Below, in pieces: positions 1 through 7,472 of a stretch of 64,000 bases of DNA. The stretch comes from Geminicoccus harenae (GTDB lineage Bacteria; Pseudomonadota; Alphaproteobacteria; Geminicoccales; Geminicoccaceae), in NCBI RefSeq assembly GCF_019800005.1, contig NZ_JABGCL010000008.1, positions 1-64,000 of the forward strand, given 5' to 3'. Positions within the stretch are counted from its first letter, which is position 1. Every line of letters begins with the position of its first letter. A model generated the notes under the pieces. The model saw nothing but the letters and a program-made list of their open reading frames with translations. It searched no databases and was not told the origin of the DNA. The translations under genes were made by a program, and so were the position numbers.

Positions 1-1899
1 TCTCTCGGGTCCACATCCCGAGCTTCCACCACAGCCGTTCTGGCTCAGCAACCCATTCTCAAACAGGCTCTGATAGGTAGCCTGAACATCATTGTTCCAG
101 CTTGATCCAGCTTTGACGTGGCTCCATTCCTCCCACAGCTTCTCAAGATCATCTGCAGCCTTGTCGACTGAATTTCGAATAGCAATAAGACGTTGCATCA
201 CATTTATTGAGTTTCTATTTATCTCTGTGCCAGCATCTATACAGCCTTCAGACATAGTCGGAAGAGACAAGTCAGATGGAAAGTTAGCAGTCGTTTCCCT
301 CACAACCTTCGACAAGTGCTTCCACGAGATTTCCCAACGTTTAACTGCCCCCTCTTGCTTTGTTTTATTATGATATTCAACCAAAACTTCAGCATGACGT
401 TCTTTTTCATATGTTTCACGTCGCCTTAGAAGATCATTTAGTCGGCCTTTTAAAAGAATTTTATCATCAATTTGCAATTGCAGCTCTTTTTTTCTCGCCC
501 GCAGTAAAGACAAATGAGCTATCAGCTCTCGATTCTTCTCATCCCATTCACGATAGTCAACCTCAGGCGACTGATCTATTAGATCAAGCAGTGCCTTTGG
601 CGCTCCAGCCAGTTCAAATATTTGTTTCTGACTGAATATCCTGATCGGGAACCGATCAACAACAATCCCTTCCTCTGCGGCCCAGGAATCATCAAGCTGC
701 TTGCGTTCAATTGTATGCGTGTTGGTCCCAGCACTCCATCTGACACGGTAGTCGGTTGTATCTTTTCGGTATCCTATTTCGATTGTAGTCGATGGGCGTA
801 AAAGGCCGACATCTTGCCTGCTTTCAGATGTAGTCTGATATTTTCTCAGTTCATTATGTAGAGCGGGCGGAACCTCGTCCCTACGCCCTGTAGTCAGTCG
901 GATGAACTCCAGTATGGTTGACTTTCCTGTTCCCCTACCACCGATGATCGATGTCATCCATGGACTAAATTCTATTCTAAATGGGCAGAACTTTCCTCTA
1001 CCCATGAACTTTGCATCTGCGACCTCTAGGTAGGTTATAAAGTCCTTTCCATGGTCATTCGGATCGGTTCCGCCGGAATCGGATCTCTTGATTGAGTGAT
1101 GCCCGTCCAATAGCGCCAGCCTCAGTCCGTCGAGGTCCGGCCTTCCCATCTTGCACCAAGTATAGTGACTCCCTGGGAAGCGCGAGCCAGGGACACCACT
1201 AGGGTGGTGTGCATCGGAGCCCAGCACTTCTGCGTGCATTACATTTTGCTCAATGTATGCTTGTGGCTTGGCTACATCTACATCAATAATTTCCAAAGCG
1301 GCTATATCACATTCTTTCAAAAATTTGGATAAAGTTTGCCCCGCAACTAATGGCTGCCCTGATGTTCCCGCATAGAATATACCACTAAATGTATCAACAT
1401 GAGCTGGTATCGCTAAACCACCATGCTTGTTTATAGTATTTACTACATCAATTAAGGAAGACGAGGTTACATCGTCAGATGCCCCCTTTGTCCCGCTGAA
1501 GCCGCATACCGTTAGCAGAATATCGATAGTCTGCTGTGGGACAGCTATATCGAATATAGCCAAAACGTGAATTCCGCCGTTGACTGATATTTCCACTCCC
1601 GGGAATATAGTTATTGGCCTGTAGCTAGGGTGCCCGCATTCTTCCATTTGTCGCAAAGTAACACGTAGCCTGTCGATCCATTCGGCACTGTTGTAATCTG
1701 TGACGCATATGCAATCGATGCCCTGCTCCATATAATCTATTAGCCATTCCTCTGGCGTTCTATTTTTTAGAGTGGCTTGGTTTGGGCCCTTGCCGTAATC
1801 CGTTGAGGCTGGCGTGTGGGTGTGGAACTCAAACTTCCACCACTTCGCGCCGATGTGTTCCTTAGTCACAAATCCACTCCAGACGCTTGATTGCTTCAT
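1..1899 (-). CDS. TrlF-like PHP-domain/AAA ATPase, C-terminus beyond window
   Basis: About 633 codons are open from an ATG at 1899 down to base 1, with no stop, so the C-terminus lies outside. An in-frame TAG upstream (about 1974-1979) and no other ATG between support this start. Residues 20-270 form a PHP (polymerase/histidinol phosphatase) metal-hydrolase domain: HTHT at 26-29, VTDYNS around 66-71, GVEIS at 101-105, IPAHVD at 164-169, LGSDAHH at 226-232. A P-loop follows at 320-328 (GGRGTGKST), then a charged coiled-coil-like stretch from about residue 460. This PHP plus SMC/AAA-like layout matches the family NCBI calls TrlF family AAA-like ATPase. Function is not established; a nuclease or phosphoesterase driven by an ATPase, possibly in defence, is inference. 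Base composition is strikingly less GC-rich than the rest of the window, which suggests horizontal acquisition. Confidence 0.8.
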   Translation of the reverse strand, partial: MKQSSVWSGFVTKEHIGAKWWKFEFHTHTPASTDYGKGPNQATLKNRTPEEWLIDYMEQGIDCICVTDYNSAEWIDRLRVTLRQMEECGHPSYRPITIFPGVEISVNGGIHVLAIFDIAVPQQTIDILLTVCGFSGTKGASDDVTSSSLIDVVNTINKHGGLAIPAHVDTFSGIFYAGTSGQPLVAGQTLSKFLKECDIAALEIIDVDVAKPQAYIEQNVMHAEVLGSDAHHPSGVPGSRFPGSHYTWCKMGRPDLDGLRLALLDGHHSIKRSDSGGTDPNDHGKDFITYLEVADAKFMGRGKFCPFRIEFSPWMTSIIGGRGTGKSTILEFIRLTTGRRDEVPPALHNELRKYQTTSESRQDVGLLRPSTTIEIGYRKDTTDYRVRWSAGTNTHTIERKQLDDSWAAEEGIVVDRFPIRIFSQKQIFELAGAPKALLDLIDQSPEVDYREWDEKNRELIAHLSLLRARKKELQLQIDDKILLKGRLNDLLRRRETYEKERHAEVLVEYHNKTKQEGAVKRWEISWKHLSKVVRETTANFPSDLSLPTMSEGCIDAGTEINRNSINVMQRLIAIRNSVDKAADDLEKLWEEWSHVKAGSSWNNDVQATYQSLFENGLLSQNGCGGSSGCGPER

Positions 1900-2140
1900 A
1901 CTAAACGTCTGCCACCTTCGTATGGGACAGACATGTGGTATATCTTGTAGCAGTTGTCTTTTTGTCTTCCGGTGCTAGAGCGACAGCCTCATCGATCGCT
2001 CCTGACATAAGCTTGCCCGCTCCGAGGAGATTTAGCTAGTGACCGGGTGATGCTACAGACAAAGCTGCTTTATAAGATTATATTCCTATGATATGGATGT
2101 TTTGCAGATCTCTTCACTTCACGTTGGTGGGATTCTCGCA
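1900..2140. other. Composition boundary, no gene seen
   Basis: This gap separates the AT-richer ATPase gene from the GC-rich chromosome. It contains the divergent 5' regions of both neighbours. I see no tRNA, direct-repeat attachment site or integrase. The compositional change falls between about 2090 and 2145. Confidence 0.5.
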
Positions 2141-2974
2141 ATGCCCCGTACCTCCGCCCAGATGGAAGCCTCCCGCCGCAACGGCCGCCGCAGCCACGGC
2201 CCCATCACCTCCGCCGGCAAGGCTCGCGCCGCCCTGAACGCCCGCACCTACGGCCTGCGCTCGGCCGAGACCTGCCCCCTGCCCGACGAGGACGCCGAGC
2301 GCTTCCGCGAACTGCAGGATTCCGTCCATGACCAGTTCCGCCCGGCCTCGCCGCTGGAAGCAGCATTGTGCGCCCGGATGGTCGCGGCGCTCTGGCGCTG
2401 CGAGCGGGCCGAGCGGCTGGAGGCCAGCTACTGGCAGATCCCGCCGGACGGCAGGCGCCGCCGGCGCGACAGCCCGGACCGGCTGGAGCTCATGGCCCAG
2501 GACAACACGGACCGCCGCCCGGCCCTCGACACGATCCTGCGCTATCTGAGCCAGGCCCAGCAGGCCTATGGCCGCGCCTTCCGCCAGCTCCAGATGCTCC
2601 GCGAGGGCCGGGCCGATCCCGACGACGGTGCCCTGTTCGTCACCAGCGACCTGCCGCCGTCACTGCAGGGAGCCCTGGAGCACCAGGCCGCCGAGCCGGA
2701 CAGCGCCAACCCCGCCACCATGCCGGGCCTGGCCGCCAACGACCTGGGCGCCCCCGCCACGCCGGCCGAACCGCCCGCCGCCGCACCGGCATCCGCCGCC
2801 CCCCGCCAGGCCGCGCAGCGCCCGGCCCGCCGCCCCGGCGAGAACGCCGCCGCGATCGCGGAAATCTGCACGAACGAACCCGAGGTCGCCCGCGAATGGC
2901 TGTTCCACAAGGCCAAGGCCTGGGCCGCCGAGCACGTCCGCAACCGGGATCAGGCCGAGAACAACGACCTGTAG
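2141..2974 (+). CDS. Conserved hypothetical protein with RNGRRSHGP N-terminal motif
   Basis: 277 residues from ATG 2141; an in-frame ATG at 2093 would add 16 residues from AT-richer DNA and is less likely, since GGTGGGA precedes 2141. The N-terminus carries a basic motif (RNGRRSHGPITSAGKARAA) followed by NARTYGLRS. This resembles a widespread family of uncharacterised proteins with a TGPRT-type EGKARS-N-x-LKHGL opening. The middle is helical and charged. About residues 200-245 are Ala/Pro-rich linker, and the end has an ICTNEPEVAREW peptide encoded by a short sequence that also recurs in an intergenic region of this window (9.3-9.7 kb). I cannot assign a function. The 3' end overlaps the convergent synthetase gene by 25 bases. 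Confidence 0.7.
   Translation: MPRTSAQMEASRRNGRRSHGPITSAGKARAALNARTYGLRSAETCPLPDEDAERFRELQDSVHDQFRPASPLEAALCARMVAALWRCERAERLEASYWQIPPDGRRRRRDSPDRLELMAQDNTDRRPALDTILRYLSQAQQAYGRAFRQLQMLREGRADPDDGALFVTSDLPPSLQGALEHQAAEPDSANPATMPGLAANDLGAPATPAEPPAAAPASAAPRQAAQRPARRPGENAAAIAEICTNEPEVAREWLFHKAKAWAAEHVRNRDQAENNDL
2867..2884 (-). repeat. TNEPE short dispersed repeat, copy A (inside CDS)
   Basis: On the minus strand this reads CTCGGGTTCGTTCGTGCA, identical to the copy at 9508-9525. Here it lies inside an open reading frame and encodes the peptide CTNEPE in the sense direction. Confidence 0.6.
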
Positions 2975-4470
2975 TCCTCGCGCAGCCGGTTCTTCTGCAC
3001 CTTGCCCATCGTGTTGCGTGGCAGCTCCGCCACGAACCGCACCCGCTTGGGCAGCTTGTAGCGCGCCAGCCGCTGCGCCAGCGCCGCGATCACCACGTCC
3101 TCGGTGAGCCGGTGGTCCTCCTCGACCGCGAGCACCGCCACCACGCCCTCGCCGAAGTCCGGGTGCGGCACGCCGATCACCGCACTCTCGATCACCCCGT
3201 CCAGCCGGTCCAACTCGGCCTCGACCTCCTTGGGATAGACGTTGAACCCGCCTGAGATCACCAGGTCCTTGCCCCGCCCCACGATCTGGACATGGCCGTG
3301 TTCGTCGATCAGGCCCAGGTCCCCGGTGATGAAGAACCCGTCCTCCCGGAACTCCGCCTTCGTCTTCTCCGGCATCCGCCAGTAGCCGCCGAACACGTTC
3401 GGGCCCCTGACCTCGATCATCCCGATCTCGCCGTCCGCCACCGGTCGCCCGCTCTCCGGATCGACGATCCTGAGATCCACCCCCGGCAGGGCCGGCCCCA
3501 CCGTGCCCGGGATGCGCGGGCCGTCATACGGGTTGGAGGTGTTCATGTTGGTCTCGGTCATCCCGTAGCGCTCCAGGATGGCGTGCCCGGTGCGCTCCTG
3601 GAACGCCCGGTGCGTCTCGGCCAGCAGCGGCGCCGAGCCCGACACGAACAGCCGCATCCCCGCCGCCGCCTCCCGGGTCAGCCCCGGCTCCTGCAGCAGC
3701 CGGACATAATAGGTCGGCACCCCCATCATGACCGTGCCCCGCCCCATGGCCCGGATCACCGCGCCCGGGTCGAACTTCGGCAGGAACAGCATCGACGCCC
3801 CGGCGCTCAGCACCGTGTTGGTGGCGACGAACAGGCCGTGGGTATGGAAGATCGGCAGGGCATGGATCAGCACGTCGTCCGGCGAAAAGCGCCAGGCCTC
3901 GACCAGCACCCGGGCATTGGACGCCAGGTTCTCGTGGCTGAGCATCGCCCCCTTGGAGCGCCCCGTGGTCCCCGAGGTATAGAGGATCGCCGCCAGGTCG
4001 TCCGGCCCGCGCGCCACGTCCTCGAACTCCGCCGCCTGCTCCGCCGCCCCCGCCATCAGGCTGCCCTGCCCGTCCGGCCCCAGTGTCAGCAGCGTCGCCT
4101 TCACCGCATAGGCGAGGTCGACCACCCCCTTCACCCGGCCGGGATCGGCCACCATCAGCTTGGGCTCGGCATCCTGGAGGAAGTATTCCAGCTCGGCATC
4201 GGTATAGGCCGGGTTGAGCGGCAGGAACGCCGCCCCCGCTCGCACGCAGGCGAGGTAGAGCAGCAGCGCCTCGACCGACTTCTCCACCTGGACGGCCACC
4301 CGGTCGCCCGGCTCCACCCCCTCCTCCACCAGGAGGTTGGCGAGCCGCCCGCTCATGTCCAGCATGCCGCCATAGCTGAGCACCGGCCCGTCCGGCGTCT
4401 CGATCAGGACGCCATCCGGCCCGATCCCCGGCATCGCGGCACGGAACTGGTCGAACAGATGGTTGCTCAA
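2950..4470 (-). CDS. matB: Malonyl-CoA synthetase (MatB-like acyl-CoA ligase)
   Basis: ANL-superfamily adenylating enzyme expected to make malonyl-CoA from malonate, ATP and CoA in the cytoplasm. I place the start at TTG 4470, giving 506 residues. The protein then opens (L)SNHLFDQFRAAMPG, closely like the MSNHLFDAMRAA start of rhizobial MatB, and GGGAG lies 9-10 bases upstream. The frame stays open to a possible start at 4578, but that adds residues with no family counterpart. Visible motifs are the AMP-binding P-loop (YTSGTTGRSKGA), a YGMTETNMNTSNPYDG adenine-binding segment, TGDLG, and a C-terminal PKRVRFVAELPRNTMGKVQK with the catalytic lysine in the usual place. No malonyl-CoA decarboxylase or malonate carrier lies next to it, so substrate assignment rests on sequence resemblance alone. 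Confidence 0.82.
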   Translation of the reverse strand: MSNHLFDQFRAAMPGIGPDGVLIETPDGPVLSYGGMLDMSGRLANLLVEEGVEPGDRVAVQVEKSVEALLLYLACVRAGAAFLPLNPAYTDAELEYFLQDAEPKLMVADPGRVKGVVDLAYAVKATLLTLGPDGQGSLMAGAAEQAAEFEDVARGPDDLAAILYTSGTTGRSKGAMLSHENLASNARVLVEAWRFSPDDVLIHALPIFHTHGLFVATNTVLSAGASMLFLPKFDPGAVIRAMGRGTVMMGVPTYYVRLLQEPGLTREAAAGMRLFVSGSAPLLAETHRAFQERTGHAILERYGMTETNMNTSNPYDGPRIPGTVGPALPGVDLRIVDPESGRPVADGEIGMIEVRGPNVFGGYWRMPEKTKAEFREDGFFITGDLGLIDEHGHVQIVGRGKDLVISGGFNVYPKEVEAELDRLDGVIESAVIGVPHPDFGEGVVAVLAVEEDHRLTEDVVIAALAQRLARYKLPKRVRFVAELPRNTMGKVQKNRLREDYRSLFSA

Positions 4471-4629
4471 GAAGGCGCTCCCCGCCGCTGCATCACCGAC
4501 CCGGCCTCTCACAACCGCCGCCGGCCCCGCGCGTTGCCTGCCGGGACGAGGCGCGACGCCGCACACTCCGCTGCACACTCACATGCCATCCCCCGGCCCT
4601 AGTCTGTCATCCCCCGCGCTTCACCTGTC

Positions 4630-4651
4630 ATCCCCCGCGAAGGCGGGGGAT
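4630..4651 (+). repeat. REP-like palindrome
   Basis: Perfect 9-base arms (ATCCCCCGC / GCGGGGGAT) around GAAG, preceded by CCTGTC. It forms an inverted pair with 4711-4733. A degenerate extra half-copy (TGTCATCCCCCGCG) lies just upstream near 4605-4618. It matches the general GTCATCCCCGC-GAAG-GCGGGGAT type of dispersed palindrome common in Proteobacteria. The rest of the 4471-4763 gap holds no gene. Confidence 0.75.
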
Positions 4652-4710
4652 CAACCGCCGCACGACGGCATCCTGCGCCGGCCTATGCCGCTGCCGGCGT
4701 ACCAAGGTAG

Positions 4711-4733
4711 ATCCCCCGGACGAGCCGGGGGAT
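4711..4733 (-). repeat. REP-like palindrome, inverted copy
   Basis: Nine-base arms (ATCCCCCGG / CCGGGGGAT) around ACGAG, followed by GACAGG. The flanks show it is in the opposite orientation to 4630-4651, so the two make a BIME-like dimer between the matB and amidase genes. Confidence 0.75.
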
Positions 4734-4763
4734 GACAGGCGAGAGTGCCGCCGGCGACCGGCC

Positions 4764-6254
4764 TCAGCCGATCGGCCGCCCCGCCGGGATCCGGTAGCTG
4801 TCCGCCCAGGGCTGCAGCCGCTCGAACGCCGCACTCGCCGCCAACACGTCGGCATCGGCATGGCGCCGGCCCATGATCTGCATGCCGACCGGCAGCCCGT
4901 TGCGCGCCAGCCCCGCCGGGACCGAGGCGGCCGGGTGGCCGGTGAAGTTGCAGAAATAGGTCATGCACCAGCCGATCAGCCGCTCGACCTTCTGGCCGTT
5001 GATCTCCTCGGGCCCCATCGTGTCGCCGTCCGTACCGTTCGGCACGGCGGTGCACGCCAGGGTCGGGCTCACCAGGAAGTCGTAGCGCTCCATCACCCCC
5101 TGGATAGCGTCGAAGATCTCGGTGCGGATCGCCTGGTCGCGCGCGAGGTCCAGGCCAGTGAGCTCGTAGCCCTTCCTGATCCAGTCCCGCAGCGCCGGCG
5201 GCAGGTCCTCGGCCTGCGCCCCGGTGAAGTCGATGCCGAACTGCTTGAACATCTCGACGGCACCCACGTTCAGCGACGAGATCATCCGGCACCAGAGCTC
5301 GCCCAGCTCGTAGTGGCCATGCCTGATGCCGAGCTTCACCGGCTCGACGATCGCCCCCGCCTCCTCGAACCGCTTCACCGCCCGCTCGACCACCTCGGCC
5401 ACTTGCGGATCCACTGGATAGACGTCCAGGTCCGGGCTCCAGGCGATCCGCATGCCCTTGATCGAGCGGTTCGGCGCATCGGTGAAGTCCAGCTTCTCGG
5501 TCAGGCAGAGCGGGTCGCGCGGGTCCGGGCCGTTCAGCACGGTGAGCAGCAGGGCCGCGTCCTGGACGTTGCGGGTGAGCGGCCCCTCGAAGATGAAGGG
5601 TGCCGTCCCGGGAAACGCGTTCGGCCTGGTCACCACGGGCACCCGGCCGAACGACTGCTTGAGCCCGTAGATGCCGCACCACGCCGCCGGGATCCGGATC
5701 GACCCGCCGCCATCCGTGCCCTCCGCGAACGGCACCAGCCCGTCCGCCACCGCACCGGCACTTCCCCCGGACGACCCGCCTGTGTTATACTCTGGGTTGA
5801 AAGGATTGCGGGACGGTCCAAACAAATAGTTGTCGCACGTGCCGCGAAACCCGAGCGTCGGGCTGTTGGCCTTGCCGAGCAGGATCGCCCCCGCCGCCTC
5901 GACCCGCTCGGCGAACAGGCAGGTGAGGTCCGGCCGGAAATCCTTCAGCGCCCGGATCCCGCCCAGCGTCGCCGGCCAGCCCGGCTTGAAGTCGAAAAGA
6001 TCCTTCAGGACCCCGGGCACCCCATGCAGCGGCCCGACCTCGTCCCCCGCCATGACCTTGCGCTCGGCCGCCCTGGCCGCTGCCATCGCCCCGTCCGCGT
6101 CGACGAAGGTCAGCGCATTGATGGAAGGATTACGCTCCTCGATCCGCTGGAGGAACGCCTCGATCACCTCGACCGGCGACAGCTCCTTGCGCCGGATCCG
6201 CCCGGCGATCTCCGCCACGCCCTGATAAGCCAGTTCATCCGCCAGCCGCGCCAT
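4764..6254 (-). CDS. Amidase (amidase-signature family)
   Basis: 496 residues from ATG 6254; an upstream in-frame ATG at 6308 adds 18 residues without family resemblance. The Ser-cisSer-Lys triad of amidase-signature enzymes is visible: Lys84 in GVLKDLFD, Ser161/162 in NTGGSSGGSAG, and the nucleophile Ser185 in TDGGGSIRIPA. The enzyme should hydrolyse a carboxamide to acid plus ammonia in the cytosol; no signal peptide is seen. The family ranges from GatA to specific amide hydrolases. No gatB or gatC lies nearby, so this is most likely a catabolic amidase of unknown substrate. It is transcribed in the same direction as the 6PGDH-like gene 69 bases upstream. Confidence 0.88.
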   Translation of the reverse strand: MARLADELAYQGVAEIAGRIRRKELSPVEVIEAFLQRIEERNPSINALTFVDADGAMAAARAAERKVMAGDEVGPLHGVPGVLKDLFDFKPGWPATLGGIRALKDFRPDLTCLFAERVEAAGAILLGKANSPTLGFRGTCDNYLFGPSRNPFNPEYNTGGSSGGSAGAVADGLVPFAEGTDGGGSIRIPAAWCGIYGLKQSFGRVPVVTRPNAFPGTAPFIFEGPLTRNVQDAALLLTVLNGPDPRDPLCLTEKLDFTDAPNRSIKGMRIAWSPDLDVYPVDPQVAEVVERAVKRFEEAGAIVEPVKLGIRHGHYELGELWCRMISSLNVGAVEMFKQFGIDFTGAQAEDLPPALRDWIRKGYELTGLDLARDQAIRTEIFDAIQGVMERYDFLVSPTLACTAVPNGTDGDTMGPEEINGQKVERLIGWCMTYFCNFTGHPAASVPAGLARNGLPVGMQIMGRRHADADVLAASAAFERLQPWADSYRIPAGRPIG

Positions 6255-6323
6255 CTGCACCACCCCGATCGCTGGTTGTTTGCCAACGACTGGCAGGCGC
6301 CGGCGCAACCGGCAACCGGAAAC

Positions 6324-7115
6324 TCAGAGGATCTCCTCGGGATCCTGGTAGGGCCCGACCCGGGTCAGCGACACCGGGGTCACGTGCTGCTCCAGCTGCT
6401 CGGCCCGGTCCAGCATGATCGCCTGGGCCAGGAGCGGGGTGGCCGCCTCCAGCCGCACCGCGTCGTCCAGCACCCAGGGTGCGCGTCCATCCGAGTCGGG
6501 CCTGGCCGGCAGCAGCGCGCTCAGGATCCCGCCCACGTCCTGCTCGAGCGGCAGGGCCTCCAGCATCTGGCGCAGCTCGCCCCGCAACTGGCTGGCCACG
6601 CTCGCGACCGCGTCGCCCAGCGCCCGGGCATAATGGGCCGTCCCGGCATGACCTGCCCGCACCACCCGTTTGGCTGGCACCAGCTGCTCGGCCACCGGCA
6701 GCGCCAGCGTCACGCCTTCGGCATCGCCGGCCACCAGGAGATGCCGCGCCCCGGTCTGCCCGACCAGCGCCAGGTCGACATGGTAGATCGAGCGGTGCCG
6801 CATCCGCCGGAAGCGCCGGAGCGTGTCGACCCAGTAGCTGCCGGAGAAGTCGAGCACGACGTCGCCCGGCTCCAGCCAGGGATAGACCGCCTCCAGCACC
6901 TGGTCGACCTGCTCACCCGGCAGCAGGTCCAGCACGATGCGGCGGGGAAACTCGAGCTGTTCGAAGAAGCTGCGCTCGCCCTGGATCAGGGTGGCGCCCT
7001 TGGCGGCCGGCGGCTCGCCCGGCAGATCGGACCTGGCCAGCATGGTCGTCCCGGTGCGCAGCAAGGCTGCCCCGATCCCATGCGCGTCGCCAATCAGCCC
7101 GACTGCAAGCACCAC
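6324..7115 (-). CDS. 6-phosphogluconate-dehydrogenase-like protein, degenerate
   Basis: 263 residues. The start is the first of two tandem GTG codons (7115 or 7112), with GGGAGG 5-8 bases upstream. The segment LDLLPGEQVDQVLEAVYPWL with EPGDVVLDFSGSYWVDTLRR corresponds to the 6PGDH motif around VIDGGNSYY-DT-RR. GARHLLVAGDAEG followed by RAGHAGTAHYARALGDAV resembles the next 6PGDH block (GGD, then GAGH-KM-HN). The usual GxGxMG dinucleotide loop is replaced by LIGDAHGIGAALL, and the catalytic Lys/Asn pair after GAGH is not recognisable (HYARALGDA). It may be a divergent or non-catalytic dehydrogenase relative; it is also much shorter than classical 6PGDH. Function is not assigned. Confidence 0.6.
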   Translation of the reverse strand: MVLAVGLIGDAHGIGAALLRTGTTMLARSDLPGEPPAAKGATLIQGERSFFEQLEFPRRIVLDLLPGEQVDQVLEAVYPWLEPGDVVLDFSGSYWVDTLRRFRRMRHRSIYHVDLALVGQTGARHLLVAGDAEGVTLALPVAEQLVPAKRVVRAGHAGTAHYARALGDAVASVASQLRGELRQMLEALPLEQDVGGILSALLPARPDSDGRAPWVLDDAVRLEAATPLLAQAIMLDRAEQLEQHVTPVSLTRVGPYQDPEEIL

Positions 7116-7203
7116 CTGAACCTCCCGGTATCGTCCCGTCGAGCTACGCGCCCGGCCATGGCCGGCGGAAGGTGTGGAACCGCCGCTGCGACAAGAGGCG
7201 CAA

Positions 7204-7230
7204 GAAAACGGCCGGCCCGGTCGCCGGCCG
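7204..7230 (-). terminator. Intrinsic terminator
   Basis: On the minus strand an 8-base-pair GC stem (CGGCCGGC / GCCGGCCG, loop GACCGG) is followed by TTTTCTTG. It lies 23 bases beyond the stop of the small secreted-peptide gene and would end the recQ-peptide transcript. Confidence 0.7.
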
Positions 7231-7252
7231 CAAGGTCAGTTCAACCCGGCGA

Positions 7253-7408
7253 TCAGCTGCTCTGTTCGGCCGGCAGCTTGCTCTGGTTGGACTGGCCGTT
7301 GCCGGTCTCGGACCTGGCGACGTCCTCGTGGAAGGTGCAATGCGCCAGCGCGGGCAGCGCGGTCGCGGAGAGGAAGAGCGCGGTGAGCATCAAAGCAGCC
7401 AGACGCAT
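7253..7408 (-). CDS. Small secreted peptide (51 residues)
   Basis: ATG 7408 has GGAG 9 bases upstream. Residues 1-22 form a classical signal peptide (MRLAALMLTALFLSATALPALA) with an Ala-Leu-Ala cleavage site. The mature part is only about 29 residues, polar, with one Cys right after the cleavage point (HCTFHEDVARSE...). There is no lipobox, because the residue before Cys is His. It lies 64 bases downstream of recQ on the same strand and is followed by an intrinsic terminator. No function recognised. Confidence 0.6.
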   Translation of the reverse strand: MRLAALMLTALFLSATALPALAHCTFHEDVARSETGNGQSNQSKLPAEQSS

Positions 7409-7472
7409 GATGGTTCTCCACAGTCGCCGATACCCCACCAAACTGGCACCAACCGGAGCGGGCGACCAGGGC

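Noticed and set aside
92..635. Two short plus-strand open frames at the left end
   Set aside because: They lie antisense to the TrlF-like gene and look like chance frames in AT-richer DNA.
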